From NCBI RefSeq assembly GCF_010389155.1, contig NC_057768.1, positions 13,452,501 through 13,516,500 on the forward strand: 64,000 bases of DNA, in the 5' to 3' direction. The stretch's first letter is position 1; the number at the start of each line of letters is the position of its first letter. This DNA comes from Erigeron canadensis (lineage: Eukaryota; Streptophyta; Magnoliopsida; Asterales; Asteraceae). This document shows positions 1 through 11,084 of this stretch, in pieces. A program made the position numbers and the translations under genes. A model generated the notes under the pieces. That model was not told where the DNA came from. It did no database searches and was given only the letters and a program-made list of their open reading frames with translations.

Positions 1-820
1 TTGTTCCCAAATCAACTTTGCCGGTCTGTTTGTTGTAAACCCGTCGAATTGATGTTCCCGGTTTATAACCCATGAGAAATCCCTCTTCAACCTTTGAATC
101 AAACTTTGACTGAGGTAGATACTTCAAGAAAGTACACGGTACACTAAATGGTTCAAAATTCTGTAAATTCGGTTTCTTCTTATGTAGAAGCTCATAACAT
201 GTCTTATTATGACGCTTAACTACAGTAACCCTATTTAAAATATGACAAGCTGTACTCACTGCCTCCGCCCGAAACATAGTAGGAAGCCCTGAATCTGCAA
301 GCATAGTTCTGGCTGTCTCGATTAGAGTCCTATTCTTTCTTTCAGCAACTCCATTCTGTTGTGGTTCATACGGAGAACTGTATTGATGTTGGATTCCCTT
401 TGACAAACAAAAGACATCCATCACATTATTCTTGAATTCAGTTCCGTTGTCACTTCTGATTCTCTTAACACGAACTCCATAAATATTTTCAGTGTCAACA
501 AAGAAATTTATCAAAATCTGCGGAGTTTCATCTTTCGATCTAAGAAAGAATACCCATGAGAATCTCGAGTAATCATCAGTAACCACCAAACAGTAGTACA
601 TCCCACCGATACTTCTTACATTTACTGGACCAAATAAATCCATGTGAAGTAATTAGAAAGGATTGGCAATAGAATTCTCTTGTTTCGGTTTATGTGCAGA
701 CTTTTGTTGTTTACCTTTCAGACAAGGTACACATTTGTCTTCCATTCCAAACCGTTTCATGGGAACGCCGTCAACCAAACCATGTTTGACAATGTCATTC
801 ATCTTTCGGAAATTGATATG
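1..820 (-). pseudogene. E1 integrase (partial, interrupted)
   Basis: The minus-strand translation gives the end of the GAG-pre-integrase zinc region followed by an integrase catalytic core. It would insert element cDNA into host DNA. The three acidic positions are recognisable: HMDLF near 632-646, SDNGTEF near 436-456 and VAERKNR near 330-350. A TGA at 821-823 and a TAA at 653-655 (where E6 has Glu in FELLHMD) interrupt the frame, so there is no long ORF here. The reading continues past the left edge of the window. Homology to the E6 and E7 integrases is clear by eye. Confidence 0.85.
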
Positions 821-1318
821 TCACATTCTTCTATGCCATAACAAAGATTCAGATTCGTTTGCTTTTGATAACAAGCAAACAAACTCCTTTGGATCATCAA
901 CACCTAACACAAGGCCATAGATGTCTCTCTTCCTAGGAGCTTTCAGCAGGATCCAGTCTTCAGGAATAACATATCCTGGTTTCAATATAAGTGCTTCTTT
1001 CTCATTAAAATGGACATTGTTACCCTTGTCACAAATCTGAGAAACACTTAATAAATTATGTGCTAACTGTTTCACATAATTGACTTTCTCCAGCGTAATC
1101 TTCCCATTGACAACATCACCTTGGCTCGAGATGTTGCCACCCTTGGGACCTGCGAAACTAACATACGAACCATTTACATCTTCATAATTGGACAAAACAT
1201 TCTTGTCCTCTGTCATGTGCCGAGAGCATCCACTGTCAACATACCAAAGACTGATAGGCTTCCTTGGTTCTCCCTGCACATCAGACAATAAGATGGTTAG
1301 TTTTTGAAGGGAACCCAA
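821..1318 (-). pseudogene. E1 aspartic protease and GAG-pre-integrase region
   Basis: The translation carries WYVDSGCSRHM, the DSG active site of copia proteases, followed by the GPKGG segment and the pre-integrase motif ending LLWHRRM at a TGA. The frame differs from that of the upstream gag ORF, which overlaps it by about 22 bases. Just before the protease the minus strand reads a pyrimidine-rich tract ending GTGCAG, which resembles a 3' splice site, as in E3-E5. The start is not certain because the protease is normally released from a Gag-Pol precursor. I call it a pseudogene because of the stop at 821-823. Confidence 0.85.
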
Positions 1319-3240
1319 ACCTTTTGAGGTTTAGGTTTTCCGAATTCATCTCTAATGATCAATTCGGTCCAATATCTATCGCTCTGTAAAGGAGCCTTGG
1401 ATGAAGATGGTGTCACAAACTGTTTCTTAGGTGAAGTGAAACGAGTCTTAGGAGGAGAATTCCTTGGTGAGTGAGTACCAAATCTAGGTTGACTCCCTAA
1501 TCGATCATAGAATTTAGACGAACTATTAATTCTAGAAGGAGGAGATCGATTTTGTTGAGTCATCTTCCTAGGTGAATAACTTCTTTGAGATGTACGAGAA
1601 TGACTCGGACTTACACTACAAGAAGTAGTATTCTGTGAAGGTCCCTGTCGTTTTAGAGTCTTAGATCTATTGACATTAATCCTTTGATCTGTAACAGTAG
1701 ACTCTCCATATGACACATTTCTAAGTAACTTAACATAATTCTGTGCATCTTTATTATCAGGATGTCTTTTTGCATACTCCTCATAATAATCCCTTTTATA
1801 TGCACTCATAAAATTTGGTGAAGCTACTTGTTCAACTAGTTTACCCTTCCCTTTAGTATTAGGAATATCACTAACATCCTTTGACTTGACTTGACTATCA
1901 TTCTTAGGATTCTTGACCTTCCTATTTGGACATTCAATAGCTATATGGCCTTTCTCATGACAAGTATAGCACTTCTTTACTTGTTGTTTTCTAGATTGAC
2001 CATTTTCTATTCCAGGGATTGGTATACCATACTCCTTCATTTCATTTATGGTATCAAGCATCTGTATTGCTTCTTCCATAGTTTTTACTGGTTTAAAAGG
2101 AGCATAATGTCTATCCTTATATGGAATTTGTTCAGCTAACCATTCTTCATTATTTTCCACATGCCAAACTTTATCAATTCTTGATTTAGGTTCAATCGTA
2201 TTTATAGATACTTCTTTATCATAGAAAACTGTATCACAGTCTTTCAATGTGTAGTATACTACTTCATCTGGATTAAAAACTAATTCAGTTTGTTGGTGAT
2301 CTCTTTGTAGAAGTAAATCAGAATCTTTAGTCACGTTACTTTCCTTCTTAAGAATAACATTTTCAGCAGTTAAACTAGTTAAATTTTCTTTTAATTTCAA
2401 TATTTCAGGTTTTAAATCTGACACCATTTTACAAACGTCAATTATAGAAGTTCAAGAACAAGATACCTTCTGATCTGCAGCCTTGCAATCTGCCATGTAT
2501 GCAACAAAGTCTTCAGTTGTCATACCTTCAGGTATCACAAAGTTCTTCGTCTATTCTTCAATGCTCTTCATGGAAATATCATCAACGGGACTTGATGACT
2601 CTTCCTTTTCTTCAGTAGCTTTTACTGCTGTCATTTGTTCACTCTCAGATCTTACGATCTCAGCAACATTACATATATTCTTCTGAACTATCTTAGATGC
2701 ACTTTCTTCACTTGAGTATACAACATAATCAATTGTTGCAGCTACCTCATCATATAATTCTACCATGTAGGCATGATTCAAGGTATCATCAGATTGTGTA
2801 TCCCATTGATAAGTACCATCTAGATTTTGAACAACAACAGCGTTTGACTCCGAAAATGGTGACGAAACTGGCTGTTGTGGAGTAGCAGGATATGTAATCA
2901 TTGCTTGCGTCTTATGATTACTCGGAGTAATACTTCCTTGATTGTAATTTTGACGACCAGCAACGATATTATCAATCCTCTTAGGTCGTTGACACTCTCT
3001 TGCAAAATGACCAAATCCATCGCAGTTATAACATTTCACCTTGGATTTGTCAAAGCCTTTAGTGTCATTACCTATAGGTCTCCCAGTTCTCTGAGTGAAT
3101 CTTCTGACCTTAATAGTAAGCATAGCTAGCAGCCATTGTAGATCCATTTCTTCCAAATCATCAGGATCTATTTGATTGTAATCCTCATCAATTACTACAG
3201 GATCAGTAATCTTTCCTCCAATAAATGCTTCATGAGCATT
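1297..3240 (-). pseudogene. E1 gag, distal part with two CCHC zinc knuckles
   Basis: One reading frame runs from about 3240 down to 1297 and is interrupted by a TAG at 2551-2553 and a TGA near 2455. It holds a first knuckle, CYNCDGFGHFAREC (about 2992-3033), preceded by a DLEEMDLQW motif also seen in E6 and E7. About 340 residues later comes a second knuckle, CYTCHEKGHIAIEC (about 1929-1970). The stretch between them and the basic Ser/Arg/Pro-rich tail up to 1297 have no counterpart in E6 or E7. Zinc knuckles bind the RNA genome during packaging. A 1-base shift near 3255 separates this frame from the proximal gag. Confidence 0.8.
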
Positions 3241-4193
3241 ACAAAAGGCTGAGTAAATCCTTCTGCAGAATTCATACTCATTGGCATAGAAGGAAAAGAT
3301 TGTACATTGCTCTTGACATTCGAATGTGTATTGTCATAAGCAATATATCCAGCAATACCTTCAGCATCTACTATTGGTGTAGCTTCTGCACCACTTAGAA
3401 ATGCTTTGTTTCCCGAGCTAGAACTTGCTAAATGAACAGACTTAGCATGATATAAAGATGGATCTTGTGTAAAATCCGAGTGAGTATCTTTAATTCTTCT
3501 CTTCATATCTCTGTTCTTCACCTTGGAGACTACCTTTTCAAAGTCCCATGTACTGTATTCCTGATCATCTTGAAGTTGATGAACATAATCAGTCCATGTC
3601 TTAGGCAGTGAGTCCAAAAACTTATCAACTAGCTCAGTTTGAGGATAAACAACCTCAAAGTACGACAACTCATTGGTTAAATGACTGAATCGAATAATAA
3701 TCTCGTCAAGAGATTCTCCTATCAGTCCATTAAAGGCTTCATATTGGCGCTTCAGAAGCTTGATACGATTCTTCTTCAAGGTTACATCGCCCTCACAATA
3801 TCTTTCAAGAGCGTACCATAAATCCTTTGAAGTAGTGTACTTTTTGAACAAATGTACACTATCTTGAGGCAAGGCCATAGTAAGAGTGGACAAGGCCTTT
3901 CCCTCAACTGCGTATCTTTTACGTTCTTCAATAAGCATATCAGCATAAGTATACCTACCGATCACTCCATTGTTCTCATACGAAGGCCAATCAAAACCTT
4001 GAGTTATCACAAGCCACATTTCCATGTCAGTGAGACGAATGTAGTCTTCAAAACGTCTCTTCCACATCCAATAATTTTCCATACGGAAAAGCTTTGGAGG
4101 TGTATTACCCCGACCAACCTCATGATCATGCATGATCATCTGGCTGATAAGTAGGGCATTAAGTGAGTTTGCGGCAGCTGGTATAGTCATCAT
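3195..4193 (-). pseudogene. E1 gag, proximal (capsid-like) part
   Basis: A 332-residue ORF starting with two adjacent ATGs (4193, 4190) directly after the leader. The first 200 residues are a UBN2-type copia gag: MDH/MHDHE-like start, W-rich segment (YWMWKRRFEDY), and the LDSLPKTWTDYV motif near residue 190. Such proteins assemble the virus-like particle in the cytoplasm. The last residues (from about 3255) are out of frame with the family sequence, which continues in another frame. Homologous to the short gag ORFs of E6 and E7. Confidence 0.85.
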
Positions 4194-4237
4194 TTCGAAT
4201 CTTTTGAATTCAAATAAAACGAAAAACTACTTAGTTC

Positions 4238-4500
4238 TTGTGGCACGAAGGCCACGTGGCACGAAGCACGAAGTATACGTGGCATGAAGCACGAAGTATA
4301 GGTGACACGAAGCACGAAGTATACATGGCACGAAGCACGAAGTATACGTGGCACGAAGTATACGAATCACTAGTCACAACCTAAGTCACGAAGAGTGGTT
4401 CGCGCTGACATGGCACGAAGTTAACACGAAGTTAACAGATGACGTGAACACGAACACGAAGTTCACTTCGTGCTGACGTATGCACGAAGTAACACGAAGA
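4238..4500 (-). repeat. E1 leader array of CACGAAG words
   Basis: Between the PBS and gag the plus strand shows about 15 copies of CACGAAG, many in pairs (GCACGAAGCACGAAG) with a period near 23 bases at 4240-4360. One copy pair is inverted, giving a hairpin CACGAAGT-TC-ACTTCGTG near 4456-4473. The same word occurs in the adjacent LTR. No ORF crosses it. Confidence 0.85.
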
Positions 4501-4519
4501 AGAGCACAAAAATCCTTAG

Positions 4520-4532
4520 GGCTCTGATACCA
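4520..4532 (-). other. E1 primer-binding site
   Basis: The minus strand reads TGGTATCAGAGCC, the complement of the 3' end of plant initiator-methionine tRNA. It lies two bases inside the LTR and fixes the element's orientation and 5' end. Confidence 0.93.
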
Positions 4533-4534
4533 GT

Positions 4535-5012
4535 TGTAAGGTGGCCTATTGTTGCGTGAATCGTAATAAGATGTGATTCGTTATGTCAAAAATGCGGAAT
4601 CCTCTTGAGATAACTAGATTGCTATTGCCTTTTGTTGACTACTAAGCAAATAACCAACCCAAGGAGATGCACAAGGCTTGTGGTTCGTGTAGGAGAACAC
4701 ACGAAGGAACAAATAACCTTGATTCGTAAATTCGTGAATAATTAACCAAGATTCAAAACCATTAACCTAATTCCGTAGATTAGGTCTTGTATTACGTATT
4801 AGGCCCGAAATAAGCATCAATCGATCTCCCTCGTGCTGACGTCAGCACGAGGTCAGTCCTACATGCTGATGACGTCAGCACGAGGTTCGACCCCTTGGTG
4901 CTTTGTTTGACTTCGTTTAGCTCGTACATAACATTCAATCACCGTTTAAGTGTTCTACGACACTTATAAACCTTGAATCTATGTTCTTGTACCTGCAAAA
5001 CAATATATAACA
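4535..5012 (-). repeat. E1 5' LTR
   Basis: The plus strand begins TGTAAGG at 4535, two bases from the PBS. The outer end is placed at the AACA at 5012 because the minus strand would then start TGTTATATATTG. That outer end is an estimate, since the second LTR is outside the window. The LTR holds a 24-bp perfect palindrome and a second TGACGTCA site. Confidence 0.7.
4829..4877. promoter_or_regulatory. Palindromic TGACGTCA sites in the E1 LTR
   Basis: Positions 4829-4852 form a perfect 24-bp palindrome centred on TGACGTCA (4837-4844). A second TGACGTCA lies at 4870-4877, 33 bases away, flanked by the same GCACGAGG arm. TGACGTCA is the core bound by plant TGA-type bZIP factors. Function here is inferred from the motif alone. 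Confidence 0.6.
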
Positions 5013-5314
5013 CACAAACACAATATAAAACATAAACAGATATAATATTGAAGTTCAAACGTAATCATTAAATATCAACACAAGTTCTTATTTAAATGAT
5101 TACAGAAATAGTTCCTAAAACATAATCGATAATCAAATCTATATTACGATTGTCACAACGAATCTGCATCTATAATACTGAGCCATTTCAGCTTTCCTTT
5201 GTTTTTCTGCAGCATCGTCAAAAATTTGTACGAAAGTGGACAGATCAGCATCACGAACATTTTTCCTTGAGCTTCTGGTCCAGTCACTTTGGCTTTGGGT
5301 GGGGGTTTGCATAA
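5013..5314 (-). other. E2 3' tail after the env-like ORF
   Basis: About 300 bases with no ORF. The first part (5170-5314) is decayed coding sequence beyond the present env-like stop, since short lysine-rich stretches remain in all three frames. The rest is AT-rich and shows no recognisable signal. The PPT and 3' LTR of E2 are not here. Confidence 0.5.
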
Positions 5315-8300
5315 TTATTTTTCCACCTTCAGAACCTCTGCTAGAATGTCCTTCCTTTTAATTTCCATCCCTTTTTCTCTATTTTTCACCAAGTCCTCAA
5401 TGGACATTTTGAAGGTGAGATGGTCCAGCTTTTGTTCTAAAGGGGAATATTGCTTTCCATATTCCCAATCACCCATTTCTGACAAAGCTTTCTGCACTTT
5501 GGGATCATGCTTGATCCTTTGATATCTTTCTAATGATAGTCCCAGAGCTGCAGCATCTACATGATCGTTGGTACCCATTGACACATGTTGGGCTCTTTCT
5601 TTTTCTTTGTTTTCTCTCCACATAATGTATTGATTTGAGACTTGTTTCAGTAGAGCCACCAACTTTTTCTCATTTGCAAATAAATCATGCAAGGGTTACC
5701 ATGCTCATCAACCGTTTCACCAACCACTATCCCAGAACCCTTTAACCCTTTTTGTTTGGGTTCCTCAACCATCTGAGCCTTTCCTTTGTCTTTCTTGGCC
5801 GGCTCAGAGGTTTGTTGCTCAGACTGCTTCTTCTGAAGGTCCCCCCTCAGCTTCAGATTGCTTCATTGTTACTTCAATAAATTCTTGTGTGCTAGCAATC
5901 CAGCCCATGGGAACATCACTACTTCCCCCTTTGGGGACCTCTGCAGGAATCTTTGAATATAAATCGATGGTGGATTGCATGCCTTTAAGAGGTTCCCAAC
6001 TCTGCTGCTGGAGACAATCAGAAATTCTTCTTGACATTGTAGAAAATTGAGCCTTTAACCTGAAGGAAGAGTTAAGGTTCAATTTATCATGATCCAGCAT
6101 TGCCTTTAAGGTCAGAATTTCATCCATTTTAGCACTCTGGTCCTTCACTGTCTGATCAAGAGTTGAGATTGATTTCTTTACATCTTCAACAACCAAATCA
6201 ACTCTCTTATTTGTGTCTTTTGTAAGTTCAGCGACCATTATTCTGACCCTTGCTTCCACCTTCTCAACCACAGATTCTGAAATCTGAGTAGTTATTTCCT
6301 GAGATAGCTCAGACTTTAGTTTTGTCAAAGCATCACCACTTATTGAAGACCCAAGTAATTTTTCATAAAGATTAGGCTTCTTCACCAACTCATTAACCTC
6401 CTTCCCGACTGCCATAACCTCTTGTTTCATAACTTCAACAGCAGATGTCAAGTTTGCAACCATAGAAGCTTGCACATCCATTTTGGCAAGTCTGAAGGCA
6501 TCCCCAATGGCACCACTTATACGATTACAGGCCATCACTAATTAATTTAGCCTCCCACTTACTAGGTCCTCATTCTTAGCAACTTTGGTGAACTCAGTTC
6601 CAAGGAAGACCTGAGCACCTTTTAGGTCTGTAAGGGACCTAGTATTGGCAGTTAGAGATGTAGATAAGTCCTCTACCTTGAAAAGTAGGCTTTGGACTTC
6701 GGCATTATTTTTCTCTAACTGTGCTTCTACACTCAAAGGAGGTGGTGGTTGCGCAGAAGCAGAAGCAACAAAAGCAATATTCCTAATCCCACTCAGAACC
6801 TTGTCTAATTACATTTCTGTTAGACTATTAGATTCTGTTTCAGAGTCCAACTCCTTCTCAGCAGGTTCATCATAATTGATTCTGGCTGGGACTTGGTGAA
6901 TTTGAGGATGTAGGTGTTGGAGTTGTGGTTGAAAGTTGGGTGCTGTGACAAAAGCAGGAATTGAGCCTGGTGGAAAAAGTGGGTTGTTATGAGAAATTGG
7001 TGGTGGTTGATATGGTTGTTCAAGAAAATTTGGATTTTCTGGGAAAGGAGGGGCGCTTGCGAGGATGAAAGCTGGCTCAGAATCAGAAGACTGATTCTCC
7101 TCCAAAATTCCCTCGTCAAATTCAAAATCAGCACGGGAATCAACATTCCCCTGAGGTGGCTCATCGTCATCCCAGAATGAGGTCGAGGCAACATTCTGAT
7201 CAGATATGCCATGAATCTGACCACTAGTGCCAAATACAGATACTGGTTCAACAACTACTTCAAGAGTAGATGCATTGTCACCACTTATAGAGATAGGCTC
7301 CGTCGTAGCATCTTCGCCTGCAATAGTCATTACCGGGTTTGCCTCAGTAATTCTTGTGCTATCTCCAAGAATCCCTTCATTGGCTGCAAGAGTTGAAACC
7401 TCAGTTTCTCTGGGTATCACCTGAGAAACATCAACAGTTTGTGCAATAGAAGAGTGTAAGATTTATGAAGTTTCAGGGGGTGCAAGTGCAGACTCAACTT
7501 CTATTGTATGTTGGGCTGACACACTTAAGTTTTCTTCACCATCTCCTCCTACAGAAATTTTAGAGATGGTTGCTTGTGGGTTTTCCCTTTGACTCGATTC
7601 TTCTGGTTCCTTTTGGAAGGGACTAGAAAGGTGTACTTCGGTGCTAATGTCCTTAGGCTGTGAGGACTTCTTAAATTTATGATGTTTTAATAAGCCCTTT
7701 GGAGATCCTAAGGGATCTTTTGGAAGATCCTCAGGTTGGTCATCGGAAGGGGGATCTTGTGACTGGGAGGTTGAGGTTGTTTTGGGTTTGAACAACCTCA
7801 ACAATTTGTCACTAGATGCACCGGTGGGTCTCGCATTCTTTTGCGACCCGCCCAGTGATCTTTCTGAGCCAGCTGGTCGTGCTGTGTCAGTTTTAGAAAT
7901 TACCTGAGCCATGGCAGCAGAAAGTTCAGGTTCTGGATCAGATGTAGAAAGCCTTGATAGATCCTTGTAGAACTCTGTGGCTGACTGCTCAGGCCCCCCT
8001 TCAGAATAAGCGTCTCCCAGAATATGCATGAAACGGACGCTCAAAAATCTGGGAAATGAGATATGTGGACTTCTCTTTCCTTTTAACTTAGCCACCAGCT
8101 GAGAGAAAAGTATCTCAACATAGTCCACATTTATCCTATTCAATAAATAATAACCCATCTCCACATGGATAAGTGAGATTTGGTCCAACCCACCATAATT
8201 ACCACCTAGACACTCAACAATTTGAGTCCAGAAAAACCTCCAACAAGTTCTAAACCCCGAAATAAAAATATGCCTTGAGGTTTTCAAATTTCCTTCACTA

Positions 8301-8771
8301 TCAACCATATTGTCATGCCCGATCTCCACCAATACTTCCCTAAAGTTTTACACCTTTCAACCTCTTTGCAAAGGCAGCAGGCTTTTGCAAATAATTTAGA
8401 TGGAGGGCCTCTCTGAATCCATCCAAAGTGATGACACATTTCTTCGTGCCATCTTTGAGAGTGAAAGCAATAGATTTATCATCCTTGCTCACTTCGGCAG
8501 AATACTAGAATTCTAAAAGATATCTATGAAATATAATCTCTGGATCTACCGTTAAGGCAAAAGAAAGAGGACATTCCTCAAGAAATTGATTTATACGCCC
8601 CATGAGAGTTTTATTTTTGGCATTTAGGGAGGCTTTAAAGTTGTTCATATTAAATCTAATTGCCTTGGCTTCAAATTTTTCTGGCCAATTAGAACTTGCC
8701 TTAACAGCAGGCTTTGGAGGATTATATTCAAAAGTGAGGAGATATTTTGCTTGGGATGATTGTTTTGCCAT
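5315..8771 (-). pseudogene. E2 env-like ORF (third Sirevirus ORF), broken
   Basis: Starts at ATG 8771 and would encode about 1,150 residues. The N-terminal domain (8771-8505) ends at a TAG (8505-8507) that stands where E8 encodes Trp in its EFWYTA motif. After a frameshift the reading continues from 8332 to 5315 in one frame, with nonsense codons near 7460, 6809 and 6542 and a local double frameshift at 5819-5700. The middle is Ser/Pro/Glu-rich, followed by a long coiled-coil-like segment (about 6736-5819) with many heptad-type leucines and valines. I see no signal peptide and no convincing membrane span, so 'env-like' refers to position only. The protein is clearly homologous to the E8 ORF. 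Confidence 0.75.
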
Positions 8772-9081
8772 TTTGATTTGATGAAGATGAAACTGAAAAG
8801 GAATTAGGATTTTGGATTTTGGAAGAAAAGAATGAGAGAATGAGAGAGAATGATGATTGGAGAGTAAATAAAAAATGAATTAAATGAGGGAATGATTTGG
8901 GAAAAGGGTATTTATATTTTCGAAGGGAATACGAAGGGATTTCCAAAGATCATAAATAAAAAGGATTTTTGAATTTCAAAACCAATAAAATAAAATGATA
9001 TTTTATGAAAGGTAAATTTGATCAAGTTTGAAATCCGAAAATAATTTTTTGGTATATGTCCGCATTTAATGCCGCAACGGC
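8772..9081 (-). promoter_or_regulatory. Putative internal promoter of the E2 env-like ORF
   Basis: The minus strand has TATAAATA at 8916-8909, 138 bases before the env-like ATG, followed by a pyrimidine-rich leader with CATTCTCTC repeats and an A-rich start context. About 150 bases further upstream lies the palindrome GCATTTAATGC (9062-9072), then ACGGC (9077-9081). The same pieces occur in the same order in E8. Promoter activity is inferred. Confidence 0.6.
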
Positions 9082-9435
9082 CATGACCCCACCTTTTCCA
9101 AGATAATTCAACCATTTTTAATGCAAAAGCAATGATCATTTTTCTTTACGGCGCCAATTGTGTGCCACATCAGCCAAAAAAAAAGGTATTGTTATACAGT
9201 AAAATTCACATGGCCACACAATCAACCAAGTATACAATAGACATTATAAAAGACCTAAGGGACTTCAGAATTGACACTTTAAATTCTGAGGATGGTTAGT
9301 CTGAACCATCTCATTTTCTATGATTTTTGAAGTCTCTCGGATTCTGAGTCATTTCAAGCAAAATATTTTCTGAGACAAAAATTCCCCATTAGAGAAAAGT
9401 TTCCAAAAATATTTTTGTTGATTCCCTCTGAAATG
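9082..9435 (-). other. E2 pol-env spacer with TTCTGA words
   Basis: No ORF. Between 9250 and 9435 there are about six copies of TTCTGA/TTCAGA-type words (for example in 9264-9272, 9285-9291, 9337-9345). These are the words that cluster in the U3 part of the E2 LTR (46590-46800). A short A-rich run is at 9176-9184. Confidence 0.6.
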
Positions 9436-9753
9436 CTATGCTGCATTGAGCATTCCTAACTCGCTGATGAGATGTTTAAATGTTTTGACATCCAAAGGTT
9501 TTGTAAAAACATCAGCTAGTTGTTTGTCAGTGGGAATGAAATGAATTTCAATATCTCCTTTCAAAATGTGATCACGAATGAAATGATACCTGAGGTCGAT
9601 GTGTTTGGTTTTGGAGTGCATGACAGGATTGTGAGCTATTGCAATAGCACTTGTGTTATCACAAAAGATTTGAGTTTTTGTATACTTAACACCATAATTA
9701 GTTTGTTGGTTCTTCATCCATAAAATCTAAGCACAACAACTTGCTGCAAAAAT
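9436..9753 (-). pseudogene. E2 RNase H, C-terminal part
   Basis: The translation shows the usual end of copia RNase H: CDNTSAIAIAHNPVMHSKTK, then HIDLRYHFIRDH, the TDKQLADVFTKPLD motif and ELGMLN before a TAG at 9436-9438. RNase H removes the RNA template during cDNA synthesis. Two nonsense codons (TAA at 9751-9753 and a TAG near 9727) separate it from the RT ORF, which contains the first half of the domain. The pol stop is followed by about 660 bases before the env-like ATG. Confidence 0.88.
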
Positions 9754-11075
9754 TTATTCAGCTTCAATTGTGGATAATGAAACTGCAGTCTGTTTCTTGC
9801 TCGTCCAACTAACTAATTTGCCACCAAGGAAATGACAACCACCTGTGGTACTTTTCTTGTCTATCTTACAACCTGCATGATCAGAATCTGAATAGCCCAT
9901 GAGATCTAGACTTGAGCCTTTGGGATACCAAAGACCTAGTCTGGGGACACCTTTAAGGTATCTGAAAATACGTTTCACGACATTCTGATGTGCTTCCCTG
10001 GGATCAGATTGAAATCTTGCACAAAGGCATGTTGCAAACATTATGTCTGGTCTACTTGCAGTTAAGTACATAAGTGATCCCACCATACCACGATATTTTG
10101 TGGGATCAACAGGTTTTCCATTAGGATCTGAGTCCAAAGTTAATGGTGCAGAAATTGGGGTATCTTTGGATGAAACTGAGTGAAATTGATATTTCTTTAT
10201 TAAATCTCTAACATATTTTTCTTGATTTATAAAAATACCATCTTTGGTTTGTTTTACTTGAAGACCCATGAAATATGTCAATTCACCCATCATACTCATT
10301 TCATACTCAGAAGGCATAATTTTAGAAAACTTGTCACACAATTCTTCATTTGTAGACCAAAACACAATATCATCAACATAAACTTGTACAAGCAAGATAT
10401 CACTTTTCTCATGCAAGATGAATAAAGTGTTATCTATTGTACCCCGTTTATAACCATTATCTAAAAGATGTCGAGTTAGAGTATCATACCAGACTTTAGG
10501 TGCTTGTCTCAGACTATATAAAGCTTTGTTCAGCATATACACCCAGTGAGGTTTTTCTTTACTTTCAAATCCCGGTGGTTGATAAACATACACGACTTCT
10601 TTCAATTCTCCATTCAAAAATGCACTTTTAACATCCATCTGATAGACTTTAAACTCATGATGAGCTGCAAAAGCTAAGAATATTCTGATAGCTTCTAGTC
10701 TAGCAACTGGTGCAAAAGTCTCATCAAAATCAACTCCTTCTTCTCGTGCATAACCCTTTGCAACTAGCCTTGCCTTGTTTCTAATTACATGGCCATCTTC
10801 ATCCACCTTGTTTCAAAAGACCCATCTTGTCCCAATTGGTTCTTTCTTCAGATTACTGGGACATGGAACAAGTTCCTATACATTGTTCCTTTCAAATTGG
10901 TTAAGCTCTTCTTGCATGGCTTCAACCTAACTTGGATCTTTCATAGCCCCGTCAATCTTCTTCGGTTCTATCAGTGATAAGAAGTTGACATTTATGCATT
11001 GATCGCTTGTAGCTCTTCTGGTCTGAACCCCTCTACTTGGATCTCCAATCACTTGGTCAATTGGTCAATTGGATG
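9754..11075 (-). pseudogene. E2 reverse transcriptase and start of RNase H
   Basis: The 350-residue ORF 10806-9754 begins inside the RT domain. It contains the copia signatures [29 protein letters not shown], the catalytic [22 protein letters not shown] and YSDSDHAGC of RNase H. Upstream (to about 11075) the domain continues, homologous to E8, but a TGA replaces Arg just before the ORF, and the reading stops where E3 begins. Integrase and protease are absent. The enzyme would copy element RNA to cDNA. The spacing of motifs matches full-length RTs. Confidence 0.9.
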
Positions 11076-11084
11076 TGATAGTTT

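Larger units (their letters stand above)
1..5012 (-). mobile_element. E1: Ty1/copia LTR retrotransposon, 3' part outside the window
   Basis: Read on the minus strand the order is LTR (5012-4535), PBS (4532-4520), repeat-rich leader, gag, protease, integrase, and the element leaves the window at position 1 inside the integrase region. This order (integrase before the missing RT) is that of Ty1/copia. The gag start and pre-integrase region resemble E6 and E7, so E1 is a distant relative of that family. The right end abuts the noncoding tail of E2, so E1 was probably inserted into E2. The target duplication cannot be checked because the left end is not visible. All ORFs are interrupted. Confidence 0.88.

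Noticed and set aside
4238..4500. CRISPR-like array from the regular repeats in the E1 leader
   Set aside because: The repeats are short, partly inverted and lack unique spacers of even length. The setting is a plant retrotransposon leader.
9436..9444. Stop-codon read-through from pol into the env-like ORF of E2, as in soybean SIRE1
   Set aside because: The context after TAG is CATTTC, not the CARYYA type, and the env-like ATG is about 660 bases further with other stops between.
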